Origin: Xestospongia muta
Lineage: Eukaryota > Porifera > Demospongiae > Haplosclerida > Petrosiidae
Direction of reading: 5' to 3'
Length of the DNA stretch: 64,000 nt
Assembly: GCA_963693285.1 (NCBI GenBank)
Contig: OY848928.1
Coordinates: 5,299,827-5,363,826, forward strand
A model generated the notes under the pieces. The model did not search any database and was not told the DNA's origin. It saw only the letters and a program-made list of their open reading frames with translations. Positions 1 to 13,600 of the stretch are shown here, piece after piece. A program made the translations under genes and the position numbers. The stretch's first letter is position 1; each line of letters starts with the position of its first letter.

Positions 1-40
1 GTAAAGAAGTGAAGTTTTAATGAAGTGCTTTTTTCAATAG

Positions 41-1952
<1,912 letters not shown>

Positions 1953-2240
1953 TGTCATTATAAATCACCACATTAGCAATACCATATCAATTCTCTATAT
2001 TATAAGTCAGAATGTGTTATAATTATCGTGCTATTATTGTGTAGTGAATATCAAAACTTCTATAGTGTTAATTTTATTGATGAAAATATATCAAGTTTTT
2101 TAGAAGTCTTCATAACAATAAAAATATTTTATTTCATTTCAATTTCATTATACAGTTCATATTATAGCAATATTAAAACAGGAAAAAATCAGTGAATAAC
2201 AGCACAATAAAGGCCATAGTGACTTCCCCTTCATATGTAT
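1953..2240. other. Convergent 3' intergenic spacer
   Basis: This AT-rich spacer lies between the glutaminase stop codon and the stop codon of the ankyrin-Roc gene on the other strand. AATAAA-like words near 2118 (AATAAAAATATT) and 2206 (ACAATAAAGG) could serve as polyadenylation signals. No gene is seen. Confidence 0.6.
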
Positions 2241-5200
2241 CTACACTTCATTACCAGCAGCTGGTATAAATACATAACCATCTGGCAACTAAAAAGAGAT
2301 AGCTGTAAATCACAATGTTGTCATGGCAACCATCTTTACCTCATCAGAATCATTTGTATTGTCATTTGAAGTCTTAACTTTACATTTGCCGCAAACCTCT
2401 TTTCCAATAACATCCTATAAATTAATTATTATTCATATAATAAGTAGAGTTATTAAAAGAACTTACTAATGGTCTTCTACTGGCAAAAATACTGAACTTA
2501 TCCAGACACGAATGCAGAGATTCATAAGTTGGGTTATTGGCCAATTCAGTCCATGCACCAATAGCAAAACAGTATTGTGTGAGAGAAGACTCCCTGCACC
2601 AGACAGCAAGATGACTGTTTATTTGAGATTCATCTAATCCAAAGAGCTTAACTGCTAATTCGTGTGGTGATGAGAATTCACTACGAATACCAAGAGACTT
2701 AACCAAGTCTAAGATAAAACTTGATTTGACTGGTTCTTCACTATTTTCTGAAGCAAATAATGTTGATAAAACTTGTTCATTGATTCCTTTATATGACTCA
2801 AACAGGAGGAGATTTGAGAGAGTAATAGAGTGTTTGCCCGCTGTGTCATCAACATAACCAGCTGTGTCTTGTGTGTCAACTATTGTTTGAGCAATATCTT
2901 TTAAACTAAATAGGTATGGTGTGGAAGGACGAGAAGAAAGAGCAAAGTCATTATTTGTGGGGACATAAGCTATCGAAGGATGTAATACGACTTCTCGAAG
3001 TTTCAGACCTTTGCAAAATCGATTTTGGATATTATGTATAGCTGCCATGATGTCAGTTCTATATTGAACAATTCTTAGATTTTGTTGTGGGTTAGATGGA
3101 GCAGTCATTAACATTTGTAGAGTACGGTTGTTATTGGTAAGATGTATCAATGTCCATGTACCTTTATTCAGCCATCTGATACCTGTCTTCCAGATATCAC
3201 AGCGACGTCGCTTCAATACAGGAGGAGGAACAGATTCATCTGGTAGCTTCTCATTTTTTGAAGCAAAGCAGAAGGCTAATCTCAACAAGAGGACATGAAG
3301 GAAACGTGAAGTAAAGAACTGCTCATTAGTACATTGGAGTACCCACCCAAACCAGTAATGGTTCTCCCTAGGTGTGTCCTCTGGAGGCCAGATGTTTTCA
3401 GGAGGATCATCCTTTACGAGACCAGGAAAAAACAACATCGATTCTAAAGAGTCTTCTTCAACGAGATCGGTATTGCTAAATATGGAGTCGTCAAACTTTT
3501 GACAAAGCTCAAAGTGAGTAAGAAAAGCCACTATCATTTCTGGAGAATACTGGGGGAAACATCTTGATATTTCGGACATAGGAACCAGACCTGTGCTGTT
3601 ACCAAGTGCTAAATGGTTCTTAAAGTGTTTAGGAGCAAACAACTGACCATGTATTTCAGAGAGGAGGTACTGTTTCTGAACAATGACCCAACTTTCAGCA
3701 ATCTTATCAGAATTCTTGAGAAAGAGGATTAAACCTTTGTCACTGAGTGTTGTTAAATGAGCTGCAAGATCTACAAAGTTTGTTGGTAAAAAGGTATCTT
3801 CCATTTCTTGCAATCCTTTGCTAATTTCATTTAAAGTAAGAACTGGATCTGTTGCAGCAGTAGTGAGGAAAGCATACAACCCATGACAAAGTAAGCTTAC
3901 TTTAGGAGCTTGCCATCGTAGCATACTACACTCACTTGACATTATTTTGTGTAGATTTTCTAAACCATTGGAGGCCAGTCTACGACAATCCATTTCAACA
4001 AACCCTGCCATTTTGAGAGATGGATAATTCTCTGAAAGGATTTGAGCAGGTAATTGTCTCTTCTCTGCATAAGTTGATGTGTTAGTACGTGCTTTGTCGT
4101 CATGGCTACCAATGATAATAACAGGTGAACTAACACGTAGATGAGAGCACTCATTCTGTAGAAAATTGAGCCAGTATTGAAGTTGTCCTTTGACGTCAGG
4201 TATGTCTTTGCTCATGTTAACGACCAAGATATAGAGAGGACATGATGAAGAAATAAGGTTTTCTAAAATGGCTGCGTGACAAGAGTGATATTCAAACTGA
4301 CCAGCCAAATCATAAATCACTATGTTACCTACATCTCTCCCAAAAAATGTTGAAGGAATGATTCCAGCTGTAAATGGCTCCACATCTGACACAGTTAGAA
4401 AGCGATCCATAAATTTTAATGCTGCTGTTCGTGGACTGGCATAATTCTTAAATGTTTTAATGACTGTACTCTTTCCGGCTCCAGAGTGACCAGTTACAAA
4501 TACTTTGCAGTACGAGTCAACAGGATATTGATCTTTGCATTGAGACAAATCTTGGTATTTGTTAAGAAGGGCTAGCATCGAGTAACTACCTGCAGCCAAT
4601 TGCAGTGGTGTTTCTCGGATACTGTTTTGTACTGTGATGTTACATTTACCAGTGCTAAGTAAAAAACGAGCGACAGATTCGCTATTGTTTCTACAGGCTA
4701 TGTGTAATGGGGTGTTACCATCTTCTGTTAGTGTAGTGGGATCAATTTTGAAGTCCTTAATTAATAGTTCGCATAATTTAATATCGTTTCTCTCAGCTGC
4801 ATGATGAATAAGACCATATGGTTGTGTAGCTAATGCTTGACATACTGAATTATTGGAATGGAAAGACTTGTGGGTGTAGAGCAATAGAAAAATCTTACGA
4901 ATTTTTGGAGGTTCTATTTTGTGAGCATACAAAGTTAACTCGGCAATCATTTCACAGGTTAATTCACCTTTTGCTTTCGCTAAAAGGAGTTCAAGAGGAT
5001 CATAATAGTCATCCTTGATGCACTCATGAAAAATTGTATTTTCATCTTTGTTCCGAATCATTGGAACATTTCCCACAGCTGCAAGCAATCCAGTTAGTGC
5101 ATTCATCACTTCTTCATTTGAATGAAGTTTCAAGACAAGATGAAATGCAGTATTGCCATTTCTATCTTTTTCACTTACTAAATCTTTTATTGAATACTTC

Positions 5201-7863
5201 TCGAGAAGGACGCATAGCAATCTTGCATGCTGTTTGCATACTAAATGAAATGGTGTGTCACCATCATTGTTATAACATGCTAGCGAACTAATAGGATCAG
5301 GATCCTTGTCCAATAAGACTTTTACTAAATCTTCTTCTCCAAATTGACATGCCCAATGTAACGGGAGCCAGCCGTCATCATCAGGATTACTGACTACTGA
5401 TGTATGAGGTTCATACTGCAACAGAATATTTACGCATTCAAAGTGCTTGGAATTGCAAGCAACATGAAGTGGAGTTTCTCCAGCTTTGTTCTTAATTAAA
5501 ATGGTACTCGGATCTTGGGCTGTGATGCATTGAACAGCTTCTACAAATTTTTGAGAACAAGCAATGTGGAGAGGTGTGTTCCCTTTATTGTCTTGCTGTT
5601 TTAGACCACTTGAATATTTTGGATTTTCAAGGAGGACTTTCAGTGACTTTAGAAGACAGGGGTGAGGGTGGCATAATAAATGTAATAACGAGTACCCATA
5701 AGGATTGTGCACAGAATGAAGCATATCAGCTTTATCAAATTGTTGATTTTTAAGTGCAACTTGGATGGGGGTTAATCCTTCATTGTTCTTTGTTAATAAA
5801 TACTTTTTCAATAGCTTAGCCTCCTCTTTAGTAAGTTTAAGAATCCCCGTAGCTACTGAAGCACCAGACTCCATACGACTGGCTGCATGTAATATGTTGT
5901 CTCCTTTGTGAAATTCTGGAAAAATTTCAAATAATTGACTTGGTATGTTCATGTCTCCTCTCTGTCTGCACCAGCTAAACACTTCCATCAATGGAGTGAA
6001 GCCTGCATTGTTGACAAGCGAAAGATTTAGTCTCTTTAGTTCAGACATTAGTCTCATTGCGTCAAATTTACCTGTTCTACAAGCTATATGCATTGCAGTG
6101 TCGCCATTGTTATTTTGTTGATTAGGTTCACACAATGGGTGTCTAATAATTAAACCAAGATACACAGGCGAAACTATTTTCATGCTACATGCAATATGCA
6201 ATAAAGTGTTGTTTCCACCATAAGTACCTTCAAGTTTACATTGTGGACTCTTTAAAAAGAAGGAGAACATAACTTCATTGTCATTTTTCAATGCATGCAA
6301 TAGTTGGCTTTCCTTTATGTGATCAAGCCATAAGCATTCGGATCTTTGAAGGATAAGTTTCAGAGAAGAGAAGAAAGGAGAGTTGTTTCGCACGAGACAT
6401 TTCTGAATTAAAGAATCAACTAATAACTTTCCATTTGCTTCAATACTTGTTAAAACTCTAGGATGTTCCACAAGAGTGGAAAAAAGAGGCTCATTGTCGC
6501 CCATAAGTGCCTCTAACAATACCTTTTGGATGTTGTTGAGTTCACTTTCATCAGGACACCAAGAGCAAGATTCAGGCTTTTGAAATAAAAGTTTCAAATG
6601 ATGAAGGAAAGTGGTATCTTTTTGCAAACATTTATAAAGAAGTAAGTCAAGCAACGTTCTGTTATCGTTGTTCACAATGTTAGTACTCTCTAAAGAATTA
6701 GGTAGCGCTAATAATTTGCTGAGAATGGAAGGCAACGCTTTTTTACATGCTAAATGTAACACTGTGTCACCCTCATTGTTTTGAATGGACAGATTAAATC
6801 TCATTAATATAGTTAGAGTCAATTGATCTACTTGACGATGTGATCCTGGCTGTTTCAATACTACATGCAATGCTGTATCTCCCTCATCATTTTGAATGTT
6901 ACAATCAGCTTTTGAGGACATTAGCATAAATACTGTCATAGAACAATTTCTACCTGCAATAATCAAAGGCGTATCACCTCCATTTTTGTTTCTAATGTTA
7001 CAATCAGCACGACAATCAAGTAAGTATTTTATTACTTTATCCAAAGAATGTGATGCTGCTATATGTAACAATGTGTTGCCTTCAAAAATAGGTTTGTTTA
7101 TCGGAAAGGTTCTAAGAGACGTGGCAACTTCAGGGCTTAGGATATCATTAAGCAAATCAACAATTGATAATTCTTCGTAGCCAAGTAGAGTGATTTCAAT
7201 TTGTCTAACTATTTTCAAAAGAGGATCTATTTCTAATGAATCGTACCATATGCAGCGTTCAGACAAATTTTCCCAGTTACGACTCTGAGCAATCTGTATA
7301 AGGCTTTGCAAGATATCATTCTTGTCAATGCTATACAAAAAGGGTACGATATCGGGGCTTGATTCAAGTAATTGCACAGCTTCTAATTCGCTGGTTGTTG
7401 CATTACATAACACTTCCATTAAGTACTCTAAAGTCACAAACCTTATTTGCGATGTACTTTCATCTCCTCCGTCAACTAGTTCTATAGACACTTGAGTTTC
7501 TAGTCCAATGTGAACTTGTTGGTCTTGATCTTCTCTATTTCTTTGCTCAGTTTGTTTAGATTCTGTTTGTCTTGTTTCTTTGTTCACACTATCTGTAGTT
7601 ATATCATCACTTCCTTCAACTTCACTAAGTATATTGGTTTCTTCAACACATCTTTCTTCATTGCTACTTTCTTTGATATCTTTTCCATCGATAACATCAC
7701 TCGTTATTTGTATTACTCCATCCGGTTCTTCCATTGTTTGTGTTTCGCCATCTGGTTCATATGTTATGTAGCCATTTAGTTTAACCTGTGACACAGTCTC
7801 AATTTCAACGGCTGCAACATCTTCCTTCTGTTCAAGCGAGCTTTGATCTCTACAGTCTTCCAT
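2241..7863 (-). CDS. Ankyrin-repeat protein with Roc-type GTPase domain
   Basis: Multidomain protein of about 1838 residues. Exons on the minus strand are 7863-2467, 2414-2340 and 2288-2241; the first exon ends at a GTAAGT donor, so reading on to 2422 adds a false tail, and the true C-terminus carries a CGKC pair and ends IPAAGNEV. Residues 1-130 are acidic and low in complexity, followed by a helical region. Around 250-1110 are many ankyrin repeats (NTPLHIACSQKFVEAVQCI, ETPLHVACNSKHFECVNIL). At about 1122 is a Ras-like P-loop GHSGAGKST and at about 1186 a DLAGQ switch motif; the G4 motif is degenerate (GSHDD instead of NKxD). The C-terminal 500 residues resemble winged-helix/COR-like tails of metazoan Roc proteins, which is inference. 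No kinase or death domain is seen. Likely a cytosolic scaffold or sensor. Confidence 0.9.
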
Positions 7864-8136
7864 TGATGCACAAGGGTGGGGTCAGTGACATCATTTATTA
7901 TGATAGTAACTAAACTTTTAACTATAATTTAGTTATAAACGTTAGTTGATTAGCCCTAATGTCAATTGGAAGTAAAACCACCCAAGTAGTGATACGCTAC
8001 TACTGTACAAATAAAATGACTTAGAATTTGTTTGAAATAGCTGCATAAAATTTTACATTACATTTTCAAAAAAAATCTAAGTAAATCACATGTTTACAAT
8101 CTGCATTATTCAATAGTTTTGTTTTGAGCCTTGTCA
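7864..8136. other. Intergenic spacer
   Basis: AT-rich spacer of about 270 bp that must contain the promoter of the ankyrin-Roc gene and the 3' end of the NKAIN gene, both on the minus strand. No further gene is seen. Confidence 0.5.
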
Positions 8137-10532
8137 TCACATTGACGAGGAGGAACTGTTTGAACCAGCTGTAGTTAATGTACCAATAGTATCAAAGGAG
8201 TCAGACAGTTTATAGAATGTTTGTTGATTGTGCTTTTTGGTGGTATGGCTGATGGATGCATTGCCACCATAACGTCCAATTCCCATATAATGAACTAAAG
8301 TATAAGAAAGAAAAATTATGAAAATACAGTTTATATTATATGACTTACAACTTTCTTCTTCAGGATCTTTTTTTTCCTTGCAAATCATAAAGAAGGCCAA
8401 CAGGATTGTAATTAACTAAAGAAACAAAATCAAGTAATTATTATTGACAAAAATCCAACTAATTTACTGTGAATAGTGTATTAACAGAAGCATGAAATGT
8501 CTCGATGACCTACACAGAAAATAAACAAATAAGTTTAGGAGCCACTATCATAGCATTACCGTGTAAGATACAAAACAAGATTGCAACATTTGATCTCCAG
8601 ATCCTTCTACCAAACTCTGGTCTCCAGCTGGTAGAAGCAGAGCACCGTCAATTAGATCCAATCCACCACTCCCTGCATTATCGGGATCATTACCATCATT
8701 ATTGTTGTCATTGTTACGAGACCCTGAACAGACAGGGTAACAAAGAAAGCCGTGTTCTTTCCACCAACTATTTGTCTTCAGTGTCAAACCAAGATAATGT
8801 TCTGTCTATGTAGAATAAGGAGATGGTGATAGTTAACAATATGTGTGTCTTACTCCACTTAGTATTCCAACATCATTGTAAATGAGGACAATTACCACGT
8901 TCACTGCAAGAGCTGCCAGAGCACATATAATGTACTAGACAAAGAAAACAAATGCTGTATGCAGCATATATGTACATGTGTATATCTCTTTGTCAGTAAT
9001 ACATTGTAGAGGCTATCAAACTTAATAGGAAATTATTTGAAGACTAAACATGAAACAGCCTACAGCACTTATCATGTAAATAATGAAAGTGGTTGAAATT
9101 AAGTACACATTTGTCCATTAATTCATCCATTCGTCCATCTATTTTTTCATTCATAGATCTACCATCCATACATCAATCTATCCATCCATTCATTCATTAT
9201 TCCATCCATTCATCCATCTATTCAGCCATCCATCTTTCCATTCAATGCATTTATATCATCACAATTAATTAATGCTCATTAAAGTGTTTAGTTAAAACTG
9301 CTTTGACTAGAGAAGTGGGTGTATTATATTGATAGTAATGATGCCACTCAGAACAAATGCAGGATATTATACCCTTAACAGAAAGAACCTTATGATGTAC
9401 ATTAGAACTAAACTATAGTGTAAACTGATGTCTCTGTACATAGTACATCTGTAAGACAACTGAGTGAACAGATAGAGCATACCAAAGTATTCAAAGAGGC
9501 TATTCAGTCTTTACCTGATCTCAACTGGTATAGAAATGAAGTCTATAGCAATTGTAACTGAAGGACTATGTTCTGTACATATAACTAAGAACTACTTTAA
9601 TATAATTATTATTAATAATTCCTTTTACTCATCATATAGCATAGCTAGCTTTTATAGAAGTTTCTTTCATTGAATTTTTTTAAATATGAAAAACTCCAGT
9701 ATTAATATTGCACTGTTTTTGCAATAATAGCAGCTGTTTATTTATAAGCTACTCTTGTGTGTGCAAATACAAATCATAATATTAATTTTATTGACAAGTG
9801 ATGTTGATATTTTTTGTATGTGACACATTGTAACTAAATATATAGTTTAAAATTTAAGACACATCACTCGATAATATTGAGTCTAACATAATACAATCAC
9901 ACTAGAAGTGACAGAGGATATCATAACAAGATATGCTACATTCATATTTTGTATATATATCTCATTAATTCATCTTGACAGTATATATATATATATGTAT
10001 ACCAATGCATTCCTTACTGCAATGATTGCTGCTTTCTTTCTGAAATAAAGTCCAAAAATACACAGCACAGAAGCAATTGCTGTTAATCCATTGATGAAGA
10101 GAGTAATCCACATTTGACCTAATACATCAAACACCACTCTTTCTGTGCTCACCAGCTAAATAGAACAAGAATAGAACAATAACAATCGTTCATATATAAA
10201 AGTTGTTAGCACACATAACAATTATATTATAGCAATATTGAGCACAGTTTTGTACTGTAAATATAAATTTATCTATTCAATTTCACACTAGTATAATTTT
10301 AGGATTGTTAAGTAAAGAAAAGATAGGCTCTGTTGAATCTATTCGATATAGAACTGCTTGTACAAGTACAATAAATATCTCTTTAAAGACTGTTTTGCTA
10401 TTATATAATAATAAAATAGTTACAGTGGAAGTTAAAGAACTTAATTTAATACCGCTTTGGACTCACCATATTTAGAATAGCAAAAACATACAAAGCATAT
10501 ATCACTTTTTCTCTCCAGTTTGCCTTCCCCAT
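8137..10532 (-). CDS. NKAIN: NKAIN-family membrane protein (Na/K-ATPase beta-interacting)
   Basis: Four-span membrane protein of the family that binds the beta subunit of Na+/K+-ATPase. Exons on the minus strand: 10532-10467, 10155-10018, 8934-8854, 8805-8560, 8509-8468, 8415-8349, 8294-8137; phases agree and give about 265 residues. Family landmarks in order are VFDVLGQMW, the second helix ASVLCIFGLYF, the third helix ALAVNVVIVLIYNDVG, NSWWKEHG at the start of the extracellular loop, ETFHASVNTLF, and the cytosolic tail KKDPEEESFHYMGIGRYGG, which matches the vertebrate EEEDSFDFIGG segment. The loop has a poly-Asn/Asp insert, making the protein longer than the usual 200 or so residues. The third intron exceeds 1 kb, unusually long for this window. 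Shares a 117-bp divergent promoter with SNRNP48. Confidence 0.88.
9112..9246. repeat. CATC-rich tetranucleotide repeat in NKAIN intron
   Basis: Imperfect CATC/TTCAT repeats (ATCCATCCATTCATTC words) inside the 1.1-kb intron 8935-10017. The rest of that intron is AT-rich with no coding or structural signal I can support. The same kind of repeat (ATGGATGGATGG) recurs at 11665-11740, 18215-18265, 52835-52960 and 62390-62460, always in introns. Confidence 0.75.
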
Positions 10533-10649
10533 TCTTTCTTCGAACTGCAACTTATTGTTAATGATATTCATAGTTGGTTATTAAGTAATACTTTTTAATA
10601 ACTAAGCCAGTGGGATATCCCTGCTATCATCTTTTTAAATTAAGTACAC
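10533..10649. promoter_or_regulatory. Divergent promoter NKAIN / SNRNP48
   Basis: Only 117 bp separate the start codons of NKAIN (minus) and SNRNP48 (plus). The segment must hold both 5' leaders and probably a shared bidirectional promoter. No TATA box with clear orientation is seen. Confidence 0.55.
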
Positions 10650-13397
10650 ATGGCTAAATTTTCAGAGGAGCTACCTAAAACTTTCCAAGAGCAACAAAGA
10701 GAACTATCCAAGTTATCAGAGTATTTGAGAGAGAAGGAAACATGGCTGAAAGAAACTTTAAATGATATAGGATTAACCCAAGAACTAATACAAACACAAG
10801 TACTTAACAATGATTTTCTTGTTCTCTTTGAACTTTGAACTTTTATAGCCTACTATGGTACAATGTCCACATAATTCTCATCATTATATCCCTGAGGACT
10901 CACTTGGTAAACATTCTCAAACATGTCCTTACTATTCTTTTAACATGGACAAAGAAACCATACAGGTAATATCAGAGAGAGAGAGAGAAGGAGAGAGATC
11001 GATAACTTGTTGTTGTTTCCTTGTAGATGTTTCATGACATCACTCAATATAATTATAATGGATATACTAATGTAGGGGTTGTGTTATTAGGTAGATAATG
11101 TATTGTTATTATTAATAACGTATCATTAATATGTATTGCTCCAGAGCCTGCCATTTTAAAAGCAATTCGTCAATATATTGACAACAAATGGAGAGAAAGT
11201 AATGTGTTATATGATCAGCAGATAACTGGAGGGGAAGTCCCTTTGTTGGAACTCGATGAAGAAGCCCCAGCAGAAATTGTCCAATCGGGAGACCCTATTT
11301 TATTAATTAGGTGGGTGTGGTTATAGCTGTACCGTATCTATGCATATATTAGGTACATTAAATCATGGAGACAAGTCCCTCGTCCCTTTTGTTCTCTAAG
11401 TCCTTCCTTGTTTCATCCTGTGTCTCTTAAAAGTTGGCTGTTTCAGAATCTACCAGACTATCATGCTTTCAAGTGAGTGGGTGTAATTAGTGGGTGTGGT
11501 TTAATGATTCTGATTTTTATTTTTTTTTATTTTTATTTATTTAGACATGAGATAGGTGGTGAAGTACATATAGTAGAGAGTATACTATATCAGTTTAATC
11601 TGACACCTTCTGTTACTCCTAATGTACTCCTGAATAGATTACATCCATTGTTGTTTACTGGTATGAATGGATAAATGAATGGATGGATGGATGGATAGAG
11701 AGACATACAGACAAACAAATGAATGGATGGATGGATAAAGTAGAATGAGATGCCTATTAGATCTTGAAGATAATAGATTCACATTTTTTTCTATAGGTAG
11801 TCAATTATTAATTCTCTCTTTGTGGAAATTTCTCTCGATATTAAAAGTCCAACAAGAACACAATATCACTGATGTATGTAATGTACTCTAACATATAAAA
11901 TATTCTAGAAAACTGCTAACCTCTAGAACACAGTACAAGAACTACTACCACTACCAGTACAACATAAACAAGTACCTGAAACAAGTTTATCATCACAGAT
12001 AAAGGTGGCTCTTAATTCTTTACAACTTGAACATAACACTAACATGACATAATATTATAGTACACACACTATTATAGTAGTATCATCTGTGTAGGCTCTT
12101 GTTGACCCTGCTTCTTCTCCCTTGTCTAACATCCCTCTTCCTGTTGAATGCTGTTCACTGTCAACTGAGGAGAAAAGAATTCTTTATGACTTTGTTATAG
12201 AGGTAAGTAGGAGTTCATTTTTTTTGACTTGCTATTTTGTGCTGTAGGTCAGTCAGGAGAAACTAGGTCTCAGGAAAGACTATCTAAGTGACCCATCTTT
12301 GTTCCGTGATGATGGTAAACTCCTAGCAGGTATTATAGTTATTAATAGTTATTAAAATATATTAGGTTGTCTGTAGTTATAAATAGTTATTAAAATATAT
12401 TAGGTTTTCTGTAGTTATAAATAGTTATTAAAATATATTAGGTTTTCTGTAGTTATAAATAGTTATTAAAGTCTCCTATATGTTATTCAAATAGAACTGA
12501 CAGCCTTACATCACAGGGAGGACATTTGACTCTAGGGTACTTCCAAGTTATCATAATGTAATAAACTCTTTCCTTATTTGTCATTACATCACTATGACAA
12601 TGTTTCCTCTTCTATCTTATACTTTGTATTATGAAATATGCATGTTAGCAGCTGGGCCTATCCCAGGGATTAGATATGGTAATTGACCATACACAACATG
12701 CTCTTAGGTCATACTTGTATATTATGTATTTAGACAAATTGCACTTAATAAAATATGTTGGTATGTAAATAAAGTGTGGGTTCTTTGGCAGCTCGGGCCA
12801 AGGAGAAGAGAGATGAAGAAGAGAAAAGTCATCTGGAACAGTTGAAGGAGTTGAGAGATGTTAAAAGGCGAAGGCAGTCATATCGAGCAAAGAATGTACA
12901 CATTACTCAAAAGTCAACAAAACAGGTGATCATGTGACAGTCACATGATTATCACATTATTGTCTATGTCACACTATGTAGATGTTTCATGACATTATAG
13001 CTGCTAGAACAGAGGAGCTACAGGCCGCCTGGAATGTAGACCAACCAGTTGAGCAGGTTATTGACGACAATAAAAAGGGTATGATGGTTATGATTATTAA
13101 AACAAACATGTTGTTCATTATAAGTTTCAATTTCAACTTGTGGTATTATATTGTCTTTTTATTATAGAAAACAAAAAGAAAGAGGAAGAGCAGCTTTATA
13201 CTGACAAGAAAAGAAGAGAAAAGAGATCAAGGAGCAAAGAAAGAAGGTCACCTTCCTTTACTGATCATTACGAGAGGTCACACAAGAAGAGAAAACACGA
13301 GAGATCCAAGTCAAGGGAGAGGAGATCAAGAAACAGTCGTCATGGTGACTCTGTTCACAAGCATCACAAACACAAACATAAATCAAAGCACAAGTGA
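10650..13397 (+). CDS. SNRNP48: U11/U12 snRNP 48 kDa protein
   Basis: Component of the minor (U12-type) spliceosome that binds the U11 5' splice site region. Thirteen exons: 10650-10799, 10849-10965, 11027-11071, 11147-11310, 11353-11472, 11545-11660, 11797-11873, 11927-12004, 12095-12202, 12248-12329, 12792-12925, 12982-13078, 13168-13397; about 505 residues. The U11-48K CHHC zinc finger is CPHNSHHYIPEDSLGKHSQTC in exon 2. Further landmarks are LPVECCSLSTEEKRILYDFV and RRRQSYRAKNVHITQKS, both close to the vertebrate protein, and an Arg-Ser/His-Lys-rich tail. Exon 4 needs the second AG of CCAGAG as acceptor to stay in frame. The protein is longer than the human one (about 340). Its presence implies that this organism splices U12-type introns. 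Confidence 0.93.
12332..12476. repeat. Tandem repeat of about 39 bp in SNRNP48 intron
   Basis: Three to four copies of an AT-rich unit (GTAGTTATAAATAGTTATT then AAAATATATTAGGTT) sit at the start of the 460-bp intron between SNRNP48 exons 10 and 11. Each copy carries an ATTAG that resembles a 3' splice site. The remainder of the intron has nothing recognisable. Confidence 0.8.
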
Positions 13398-13600
13398 GAT
13401 CAAGAAATGACTGAGTATAGAACAGTTATTATGTTTTATTATTATTGATTGGTTAATTATAGAACAGTTAAAACAAAATGACAAGTCGTAAGTGATATTA
13501 AAGAAATGTGATAGAGAAAATTAGAAAGATGAAATATGAATGCAGCCCACAGTTCTAGAACACAAATTAACACAAATATTGTTCGTCTAAGAGTCAGTTA

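Noticed and set aside
2422..2466. C-terminal extension VSSFNNSTYYMNNN of the ankyrin-Roc protein
   Set aside because: It starts with a GTAAGT donor and two in-phase downstream exons give a better C-terminus.
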